20,503 bases of DNA from a virus, in the IMG/VR virus record IMGVR_UViG_3300009529_003332, positions 1-20,503 of that record. One strand, 5' to 3'. Position numbers and translations under genes: made by a program. The notes beneath the pieces were generated by a model. The model made no database searches, was not told the DNA's origin, and worked only from the letters and a program-made list of their open reading frames with translations. The first letter of the stretch is position 1, and every line of letters starts with the position of its first letter. This document shows positions 13,126 to 18,809 of this stretch, in pieces.

Positions 13126-13633
13126 ATTGGGTCTCCATGGTTACGTGTTCCATTTCACGAACGTAAAAGTCCGCGTAAATGTCAAACGGTAACGGATGCG
13201 TGTAGAACTCGACCGGATGTTCGCTATTGAAGAACCTCCAGCCGAATCGCGGACGCTGTTGGGGCCGCCAGGTGACAGCCAGCTCGTACCTCCGCGCTTT
13301 CGTCACTGCGCGGCACGGCATAGTCAAACAGTTCGACGGCATGGTCGTAATCCAATTGGATATGAGATTGCTGTGCCAACGCTTGCCCCACGCGCCCATG
13401 CGGTCGATCCAATCGGACAGACTGTGCCCGTAGAGCCAGATGTTTGCAGCGCCGGCGAACCGCATCTCCCGCAGCGTCCTGTCATGTTCGTCATGCGTTT
13501 GCTCGATCAACTTGCTGCATTTATCCAGGCGGTACAGGACATCTTTGCTCAGCTCCAGTACGGCTGCCAGCATCCTGTGGTCGTTGTCATCCGTCGTAAT
13601 GGTCGCCAGGGCGACCCTCGGATTTAGCCCCAT
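13112..13633 (-). CDS. Hypothetical protein (173 aa)
   Basis: Not recognised. The ATG at 13633 has AGGAG 7 nt upstream. The N-terminal half is helical (VLELSKDVLYRLDKCSKLI), the C-terminal half is rich in R, W, Y, F and H with beta-like segments. There is no clear metal site or membrane span. The stop lies 14 nt inside the ligase gene, so the two are coupled. The gene overlaps the upstream gene by 47 nt. Confidence 0.75.
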   Translation of the reverse strand: MGLNPRVALATITTDDNDHRMLAAVLELSKDVLYRLDKCSKLIEQTHDEHDRTLREMRFAGAANIWLYGHSLSDWIDRMGAWGKRWHSNLISNWITTMPSNCLTMPCRAVTKARRYELAVTWRPQQRPRFGWRFFNSEHPVEFYTHPLPFDIYADFYVREMEHVTMETQYEPG

Positions 13634-13940
13634 TGACTTTCTCCTGTATGATGAACGGTCGCGTTGCCTTACGCCAATCCGGCCGATCCGTCAGCCACTC
13701 ATCCAAGTTCGTTGTGAAGTCATACGCCGACCCTATTGTGGTCAGCACGATAGTATCGCGTTCGCCGTCGAAGAAAACCGGTCCGAGTGGCATTAGCCCG
13801 TTCGTTAGCTTGTGCACCAGGTAGTGCCCCATCTGTGGCTGATACCACATCGGCAGCCGGATCTCCGCTTCGACGATTTCGCTCATGTTCCCGTTGAGAA
13901 CAACAGGCATCTGTATGAACGCCACATAGTGGTCGCTCAC
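13587..13940 (-). CDS. Hypothetical protein (117 aa), GTG start
   Basis: Not recognised. The GTG at 13940 overlaps the TGA of the upstream zinc-ribbon gene (GTGA), with a possible GGAG 14 nt before it. The protein is mostly beta (YVAFIQMPVVLNG, DTIVLTTIG) with a proline/tryptophan-rich middle and a basic, glycine-rich end. The 47-nt overlap with the next gene is long but supported by that gene's clear ribosome-binding site. Confidence 0.65.
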   Translation of the reverse strand: MSDHYVAFIQMPVVLNGNMSEIVEAEIRLPMWYQPQMGHYLVHKLTNGLMPLGPVFFDGERDTIVLTTIGSAYDFTTNLDEWLTDRPDWRKATRPFIIQEKVNGAKSEGRPGDHYDG

Positions 13941-14179
13941 GGTTTCGATATTGTCTCCATCTCTTCGAGTTTGCCTGCGTTTTCCGCGGACAGGTCATTT
14001 CGCGACCTATACCGCACCTCATCTTCGTAGCAGCTATCGCACCGTACAAACGGCAGATAGCCGCCACCGGTCGTCGGATACCAATCACGTGTTTGTCTTA
14101 GACAGCCACGTCTAGTGCATGTCTTGAGTTCCTTTACCTGCGGCTTCCGCTGCGGCCTTCTCTTTTGTGTACTCTTCAT
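13937..14179 (-). CDS. Small zinc-ribbon-like protein (80 aa)
   Basis: A basic N-terminus (KSTQKRRPQRKPQVK) is followed by a C-x4-C pair (CTRRGC, about 21-26) and a C-x2-C pair (CDSC, about 47-50), then a charged helical tail. The spacing suits a zinc ribbon or knuckle. Such small basic zinc proteins in phages often bind nucleic acid or host transcription factors; no family is recognised. The start ATG (14179) has only a weak GGGTG before it and lies inside the upstream gene (68-nt overlap). Its TGA overlaps the following GTG by 4 nt. Confidence 0.7.
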   Translation of the reverse strand: MKSTQKRRPQRKPQVKELKTCTRRGCLRQTRDWYPTTGGGYLPFVRCDSCYEDEVRYRSRNDLSAENAGKLEEMETISKP

Positions 14180-14450
14180 ATAGCACCCCTATTACGTGTA
14201 CAAATCGAAAGAGTTGTGGGCATTGTGCACAGCGTTTAAGTAGGTCAGGACGTCTCCTTATGATCCAGAGGTCGACAGCGTTTCTCTGCCTCTTGGACAT
14301 GAATTCCGTCCAATACTCTAAGACTGCGGCTTCGCCTAACACAATACGGTTGTCCAACGCATTTTGAATCGACCACGGGTAATATATCACGGCGGCAAAG
14401 GCTGCCGACGTGCTCCATTTGGTTGCGTTTGCATAGTTACGTGCCTCCAT
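14112..14450 (-). CDS. Hypothetical protein (112 aa)
   Basis: Not recognised. The frame reaches back to 14531, but the ATG at 14450 lies 10 nt after the stop of the GHKL gene and is the likely start; no good Shine-Dalgarno is present, so it may depend on coupling. The protein is helical with aromatic residues, a CAQC pair at about 75-78 and an alanine/lysine-rich, alanine-repeat tail (EKAAAEAAGKG). Confidence 0.6.
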   Translation of the reverse strand: MEARNYANATKWSTSAAFAAVIYYPWSIQNALDNRIVLGEAAVLEYWTEFMSKRQRNAVDLWIIRRRPDLLKRCAQCPQLFRFVHVIGVLYEEYTKEKAAAEAAGKGTQDMH

Positions 14451-14460
14451 GGTAAGAGGA

Positions 14461-16260
14461 TTATGTAGCGACGTCCTCCGGTTCCACCCGGTCTTCGTCA
14501 GCGATAAGGTCCTGCCCCGCGAGGGCAGCACGACCTGCCTCGACGCGGTATATTTCCCGCAACTCGGTTTCCGTCAGCCGCTGACGCACACGTGCGGCAA
14601 CGGCTGGTGTTGCGACCGTACAAGCCCACGCGAATCCGCCTACAACCCAGCGGAGCGCCATCCAGTTATGGTAGTGTTCGTAGAATGCTTTGGAGTGCTT
14701 GTGGGGCGTGATCGTCGGTTTGTCATGCAGTGCCTCGTGCATGATCAGATGGGCATATTGGGCCCACGCTCCCGGCCCAGCCTTTATCTTACGGACGAAT
14801 GCGCGATTGATCGCAACGTAGGACGCACCGTCGGTCCAGGAACGAAGAGGCCCGCGGCCCAGCACTATGCGCAGATTGCGAATCATACGCCTTTTTGGCC
14901 CGCTCGCAAAACTGGGAGGACGATACACGATATGTTTGAGATGCGCACGAATTACGCCGAGCACGACGGACTCGATACGGTTCAGCTGTGCATCCGGCAC
15001 AACTTGGCAATCGGATTTTACCGCTGTAACCAGATCGGCCCACTCTACATACTTCAGTACGTGTCTGTCATATGAACTGATAACGCCATTGACCAATGCG
15101 ACCAGCGCCGGCCCGCTGTCGAGACCGAACCGTTCCAGTGTGCTGCAGTGAACAACGCAGGCCAACGCATTCATGTTGATCTGGTCGACTATGGAACGTA
15201 TGTCCCAGCTGTGTGCGCTGTACGGCGCCCCCGCGTCCGGCGGCACCGTGATCACGCCCTTGGCGACATTGGCAATCTGCCGCACCGTAAAGTTGGCCGA
15301 CGACCCGTACTTTCTGAACAGCCGGGCACTCTTGAACTGGCCGGCCTCCAGATTGCCATCCTTGGCCTGATTGCACAGCCGTACTCGGTCAGCTTCGGTC
15401 AGCCGGACAGCCGCGGCCCGTCTCCGTGACGTCGTCTGCGGAGGCCCGTCTTCACCGACGTTCCGTGTGCGTGTCTGTTGAGTATTGACATGCTTTCGCA
15501 GCGCCGCAACGATCTTGGCCCAGACAGGGCAGTCGACCATGATGTCATTGCGTGCGAAGTTTGTTTTGATTGGAACCTTCGTCACGACGTCGCCGCCCAC
15601 GCCGTAGTGGTGGCGGTAATACGCCAGCACCTTAACTCCCTGGTTGTAGACACGCAAATCTTGATTCTGCCGGAGCACAATATCCGCTTCCGGCAGTTCC
15701 AGATCCCAGGAGATCTGCGATGTATCGGCAGTGAACTTATTGCCGTTCAACGTCACCGCGATACCGACGTATTTGGCGTTGTCCTTGATCTCGTCGAGCA
15801 TCCTCGCGTAGTCCGTATGACTCAGCTGTTGATACAGCTCGACAGTGATCCTGCAACCATCCTGATGATCGAGACCGTCCTCCAGGTGGTAATCGAGACC
15901 CTTATGATCGATGTCGATCGTCATCTCGAACTTGCCGGACCGCCAAGTATTAAAGCCGAACGCGAATAGCTGACCGCGGCCCATTCTGAATGTGCCAAAC
16001 GTCTTGTTTTCGCGGGCCTCGTGTTTCATCCCGAACCGCTCGAAAAAGGTTGTGATCTCGTTTCGAGAACGAAAACCCTTCCCGTTATCCTGAATGATCA
16101 GTTGCTCACGTGTGAGCCTGATGTCGCATCTGGAAGCGCCTGCGTCGACGGCATTCATGATGCCTTCGACTACGGCCTTCCACAAGCTGCCGGCCTGACG
16201 TTTGATGATGTCAACCAGCAGCTGCGGATCTGGCTTAAAGCTACGTTTCTCTCTTGCCAT
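14461..16260 (-). CDS. GHKL-type ATPase with C-terminal HExxH motif
   Basis: 599 residues. The N-terminal domain has the Bergerat ATP-binding motifs: the N box EGIMNAVDA (E32, N36, D39), the G1 box DNGKGF (58-63) and the G2 box FRMGRGQ (91-97). This is the fold of Hsp90, MutL, histidine kinases, MORC and phage rIIA-like proteins. No histidine-kinase dimerisation helix is seen. A middle region of about 400 residues is unassigned. Near the C-terminus is HEALH (508-512), followed by H522-x3-F526, resembling SprT/WLM-type zinc metallopeptidases (HExxH then HxxxF). The protein may thus pair an ATPase with a zinc protease-like site. It overlaps the upstream gene by 20 nt. The ATPase call is firm; the peptidase call is a hypothesis. 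Confidence 0.85.
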   Translation of the reverse strand: MAREKRSFKPDPQLLVDIIKRQAGSLWKAVVEGIMNAVDAGASRCDIRLTREQLIIQDNGKGFRSRNEITTFFERFGMKHEARENKTFGTFRMGRGQLFAFGFNTWRSGKFEMTIDIDHKGLDYHLEDGLDHQDGCRITVELYQQLSHTDYARMLDEIKDNAKYVGIAVTLNGNKFTADTSQISWDLELPEADIVLRQNQDLRVYNQGVKVLAYYRHHYGVGGDVVTKVPIKTNFARNDIMVDCPVWAKIVAALRKHVNTQQTRTRNVGEDGPPQTTSRRRAAAVRLTEADRVRLCNQAKDGNLEAGQFKSARLFRKYGSSANFTVRQIANVAKGVITVPPDAGAPYSAHSWDIRSIVDQINMNALACVVHCSTLERFGLDSGPALVALVNGVISSYDRHVLKYVEWADLVTAVKSDCQVVPDAQLNRIESVVLGVIRAHLKHIVYRPPSFASGPKRRMIRNLRIVLGRGPLRSWTDGASYVAINRAFVRKIKAGPGAWAQYAHLIMHEALHDKPTITPHKHSKAFYEHYHNWMALRWVVGGFAWACTVATPAVAARVRQRLTETELREIYRVEAGRAALAGQDLIADEDRVEPEDVAT

Positions 16261-16681
16261 GCCTCACCAATGAAATTCGACGCAGCGCCCTGTTCTCGGT
16301 CGACGTTACGACCTCGGGTGGCTCTTCGTCATGGGTATGGAAACGTGGATGTCGGTAGATTACGCGGTTGCCGAGCGTCGCTTCGATCTTGACGATGTTG
16401 TTCATCAGAATCGCAGGACCGCCGGTGCTGTTGCAATTGTGAAGTACGATCGGGGCCGGTTGAGTTCCAGTGCTCATGGAGACGTAGCCCGTATCGCAAT
16501 CGCCCCAGGCTCTACCCGTGAGGGGCTCGCCATAATGAAATCGGAACCGCTCACCCAGGTATGTGTGGCTGGCTAGATACTGCAATTGCCTCTCGAAGAA
16601 CACGATGAGCTGCAGCGGTGTATGCGGACCGTAGAGGTCCGGATAGTAAGACGCTTTCCTGAGCTTAGTCTGAAAACTCAT
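16241..16681 (-). CDS. Hypothetical protein (146 aa)
   Basis: Not recognised. The frame reaches 16792, but the ATG at 16681 lies in the 3' end of the RNase H-like gene (17-nt overlap), the usual pattern here; no strong Shine-Dalgarno is visible, so the start is likely but not certain. The protein has an aromatic, histidine-rich N-terminal half (HYGEPLTGRAWGDCDTGY) and a beta-rich middle (PAPIVLHNCNSTGGPAILM). Its tail is basic. It is directly followed by the GHKL ATPase gene (20-nt overlap), so the two may work together. Confidence 0.65.
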   Translation of the reverse strand: MSFQTKLRKASYYPDLYGPHTPLQLIVFFERQLQYLASHTYLGERFRFHYGEPLTGRAWGDCDTGYVSMSTGTQPAPIVLHNCNSTGGPAILMNNIVKIEATLGNRVIYRHPRFHTHDEEPPEVVTSTENRALRRISLVRHGKRET

Positions 16682-17303
16682 AGATGGAGGCGTCTTCGGG
16701 GAGGCCGGGGTACTTTCGACACAAGGTATCGAGGGCCCGGGTATACGTTTCTTCAACATCAAGCCTCGCTTGTCTGGATACTTCGTCCACAAGGATATTC
16801 AGATTGACACGATCGCGTTCGACAAAGTGGAAGTTCAGGATGAAGCCCCGCTTGCGGTACTCGTCGAAGGCTGCCCACAACTCTTGGTGGGCCCGTCGCG
16901 ATTCGGGATGATTACCGCAGGTCGCAATGATCTGCGAATCGGTCACTATATGTATCTGCATCTGTTTGTTCACGGACTGGAGTTCTCGGCGACGATGACG
17001 GCCGGGGCCGTCGCGACTAGTGTACCAGCTGAGTGCGTGCAGATACGGAAAGAGTTCGCCAAGCGTCACCGTGCCGGTGTTCATGGCGCCGTAGAAGAGC
17101 TTCCTGGCGCTGCTGTACTTATCGATCAGTACCGCAGCCCAACCCGCCCCCATCTTCCATCCGGTTCCCGAGCCGTCGCCAACAATGATGGCGCCCCATT
17201 CGGTGATTTTGAGATGGGCGATGAGATCAGCCAGGCTGGCCAGTCCCGGCAGTACCGATTTCTTCTTCTTAGGGGCTCGACGGGTCTTCTTTTCGCTTGG
17301 CAT
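16665..17303 (-). CDS. RNase H-fold protein (RNase HI-like)
   Basis: 212 residues; the start follows AGGAAACAG at a good distance. The first 16 residues are lysine/arginine-rich. The four acidic positions of the RNase H fold can be read in order: D43 in VGDGSG, E83 in TLGELFPYLHAL, D122 in VTDSQ, and D173 in NILVDEVSRQAR, close to the N...D...A.A pattern of RNase HI. H159 is a candidate for the late histidine. RNase HI cuts RNA in RNA-DNA hybrids and removes primers. The lysine-rich N-terminus may bind hybrids. An integrase or other RNase H-fold nuclease is less likely given the RNase HI-style motif order. It overlaps neighbours by 17 and 35 nt. Confidence 0.8.
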   Translation of the reverse strand: MPSEKKTRRAPKKKKSVLPGLASLADLIAHLKITEWGAIIVGDGSGTGWKMGAGWAAVLIDKYSSARKLFYGAMNTGTVTLGELFPYLHALSWYTSRDGPGRHRRRELQSVNKQMQIHIVTDSQIIATCGNHPESRRAHQELWAAFDEYRKRGFILNFHFVERDRVNLNILVDEVSRQARLDVEETYTRALDTLCRKYPGLPEDASIYEFSD

Positions 17304-17595
17304 CTGTTTCCTGTGTCAATTGGTCATGTGCCTTCATCGCTCGCACGATGTGCTGGGACACGCCTTGTGAAACCATGGACTGCAGCTTGGCTACTTGTAG
17401 GCCCATGCGGCAGATCAGGTGTGGATCATTCAAATCGCCGAGAACCAGACAGGCTGGCACATCGCCGAGTTCCGGAGTGTACGTGAGTGCGATAGCCGCA
17501 CCTTCCAACTCCGGAAACTCGTCGATCAGCTTTGTAACGACGTCACGCAGCCGCTCATTGATCTCCTCGTAGAACTTCTTTCGTTGCTCGGACAT
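17269..17595 (-). CDS. Hypothetical protein (108 aa)
   Basis: Not recognised. The frame extends to 17649, but the ATG at 17595 with AGGA 7 nt upstream is the better start. The N-terminal part is a charged helix (KKFYEEINERLRDVVTKLIDEF), then a beta-rich middle (AIALTYTPELGDVPACLVLGDL), then more helices. It starts 14 nt after the stop of the 72-residue gene and ends 35 nt inside the RNase H-like gene. Confidence 0.7.
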   Translation of the reverse strand: MSEQRKKFYEEINERLRDVVTKLIDEFPELEGAAIALTYTPELGDVPACLVLGDLNDPHLICRMGLQVAKLQSMVSQGVSQHIVRAMKAHDQLTQETDAKRKEDPSSP

Positions 17596-17622
17596 TTTGT
17601 TCCTGTGATCAAAATTCGTTGC
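17596..17622 (-). promoter_or_regulatory. Leader box before the 108-aa gene
   Basis: GCAACGAATTTTGATCA, then AGGAACAAA, is almost the same as the leader of ndk (4903-4931) and similar to that at 3186-3213. Here its first half also encodes the last residues of the upstream gene (NEF and stop). Confidence 0.5.
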
Positions 17623-17827
17623 CGGCGCCGGCGGGCTCCTTAGGGACAAATACGACGGCTTCGTTCAGCACGACCGCCGCCTCCGCCAGCGCCGCCAACT
17701 CGTCGCGCTGCGCGTTGAACTCTCCGGCTGCCTCGTCGCGGGTGCTGCTAATGATGGTTGCCCGGTCGGCTGATACGGTAACCTTCACATCTATTGATAT
17801 ATGCACCGGAATGGTAAAGGATTGCAT
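17609..17827 (-). CDS. Hypothetical small protein (72 aa)
   Basis: Not recognised. The ATG overlaps the upstream TGA by one base (TGATG). The N-terminal part is beta-like (IPVHISIDVKVTVSAD), then a helix with many alanines and glutamates (QRDELAALAEAAVVL), then a basic/glycine end. There is no membrane span. Confidence 0.65.
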   Translation of the reverse strand: MQSFTIPVHISIDVKVTVSADRATIISSTRDEAAGEFNAQRDELAALAEAAVVLNEAVVFVPKEPAGAGNEF

Positions 17828-18180
17828 CAGTCGTTCTCCGGGTCATTCTCGATCGGGAGTGATGCTGTCAGCGAACCGATCAGCAACGACAAACGGGTAG
17901 CCGCCAGGGAGTAGACTGGTAGAAACCAGACTACTGCCCAGGGCGGCGACAGCCAGAAATGGCTGGGCAAGTAGAAGACGACCATGAGCCAGAAGGCAGC
18001 GTGGTACGTCAGGCAGACGCGGCAGTTCAACAGCGTAGCGAAGAACCAGCGCCAGCCGGACTGGTCGCCCCAGATGGCCAGCCAGTCACGCCAGCCCGCA
18101 AACAATCCGTCTTTCTTCATCCACGCATTGACGACTGCCCCTGCTGCCAGGAACAGCGCCACGAAGTCTAGCAGGTCCAT
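17827..18180 (-). CDS. Membrane protein with three predicted TM segments and CxxC...H motif
   Basis: 117 residues; AGGAT lies just before the ATG. Hydrophobic segments lie at about 4-21, 61-78 and 81-101, joined by short loops. Between the first two is NCRVCLTYH, with C53, C56 and H60 near the membrane face, possibly a metal or disulfide site. The C-terminus is acidic (PIENDPEND). No family is firmly recognised; small phage membrane proteins with a CxxC pair near a TM are known, but their role is unclear. It lies with three other small genes of similar type, probably one operon. Confidence 0.7.
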   Translation of the reverse strand: MDLLDFVALFLAAGAVVNAWMKKDGLFAGWRDWLAIWGDQSGWRWFFATLLNCRVCLTYHAAFWLMVVFYLPSHFWLSPPWAVVWFLPVYSLAATRLSLLIGSLTASLPIENDPEND

Positions 18181-18183
18181 ATC

Positions 18184-18378
18184 CTATTTCCCTTTACGTC
18201 GACCGTCGTGTCGAGTCTGGTCCGCTTGTGCGAAACCCTTAGCGGCATGGAATAGCAAATATACCACTCCACCAACGACAAACAACGGTATGAATGATTC
18301 AATGCCACCGACCATAATCGCGATCAGCACGGCAATCGCAAGCATACTGCCTGCCAATTTGAGCCACTCTTCGAACAT
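18184..18378 (-). CDS. Small two-TM membrane protein (64 aa)
   Basis: TM1 at about 8-25, TM2 at about 29-45, then a basic C-terminal tail (RHDGRRKGK). The tail should face the cytoplasm. It ends 3 nt before the start of the next gene, so coupling is likely. The Shine-Dalgarno is weak. Size and two-span topology are compatible with a holin-like role, but no signature supports it. Confidence 0.65.
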   Translation of the reverse strand: MFEEWLKLAGSMLAIAVLIAIMVGGIESFIPLFVVGGVVYLLFHAAKGFAQADQTRHDGRRKGK

Positions 18379-18383
18379 GAGGT

Positions 18384-18605
18384 TCAGCTTTCATCAGGTC
18401 CGAGGTGCCACGGGTCGTTCTGAGTCGATGACCTGTCTGGCGGCGGGTAGCCATCCAGGATCCCGAGCGGCGACGGCAAAGGCCGGTCGACGGGGTAGGA
18501 GTGGATTTGACTATCGCCGGGGACAACAGTTGCGATCGGCCGCCTGTACGTCGGCCGGATTTTCGCACGCTCAAGGAACAACCGCGCATTTCGTGTGACT
18601 GTCAT
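18384..18605 (-). CDS. Hypothetical small protein (73 aa), proline-rich C-terminal half
   Basis: The ATG at 18605 has a perfect AGGAGG 6 nt upstream (18612-18617). The N-terminal part is basic (TRNARLFLERAKIRPTYRR) and the rest is rich in P, D and S, likely disordered. It is the first clearly expressed member of the small-gene run at the right end of the minus block. The strong ribosome-binding site suggests high translation. Function unknown. Confidence 0.7.
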   Translation of the reverse strand: MTVTRNARLFLERAKIRPTYRRPIATVVPGDSQIHSYPVDRPLPSPLGILDGYPPPDRSSTQNDPWHLGPDES

Positions 18606-18659
18606 AGCAGCCCTCCTACAGGCTGGAGTTTATGGTCTTCGCATTTCAGCAGGACCTAC

Positions 18660-18679
18660 GCTATCATGCTATAGATAGC
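18660..18679. terminator. Hairpin at the end of the 46-aa gene
   Basis: Arms GCTATC (18660-18665) and GATAGC (18674-18679) with an 8-base loop overlap the stop of the 46-residue gene. There is no T-run, so it may be a processing or attenuation site rather than a terminator. Confidence 0.35.
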
Positions 18680-18809
18680 AAACCATCATCCCGACCGCCC
18701 AGGCGATCAAGACGACGATCCAAAATGGTTTGGTTCGTGACCACGCCTGGCTGCAGAAGTTTTCGAAGGCTTCGAACTTCTCCAGGTCATCATCAGGATT
18801 CTTTGACAT
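18669..18809 (-). CDS. Small tail-anchored membrane protein (46 aa), overlapping TerL start
   Basis: The ATG (minus strand, 18807-18809) shares the CATG with the plus-strand ATG of the terminase. AGGG lies 7 nt before it. The N-terminal part is acidic (NPDDDLEKFEAFENF), then a single hydrophobic segment at about 27-45 (FWIVVLIAWAVGMM) runs to the C-terminus. That layout, and its place in a run of small membrane proteins, support a real gene. Its promoter would have to lie within the terminase coding region, or the mRNA would be leaderless, which is a reason for caution. Confidence 0.5.
   Translation of the reverse strand: MSKNPDDDLEKFEAFENFCSQAWSRTKPFWIVVLIAWAVGMMVCYL

Noticed and set aside
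12292-13230. Plus-strand open frame of 312 codons opposite the ligase gene
   Set aside because: It lies fully opposite the LigA adenylation domain, whose motifs fix the coding strand.
18606-18807. Small terminase subunit gene upstream of TerL
   Set aside because: There is no plus-strand gene immediately upstream; only a minus-strand 46-residue frame and a hairpin.
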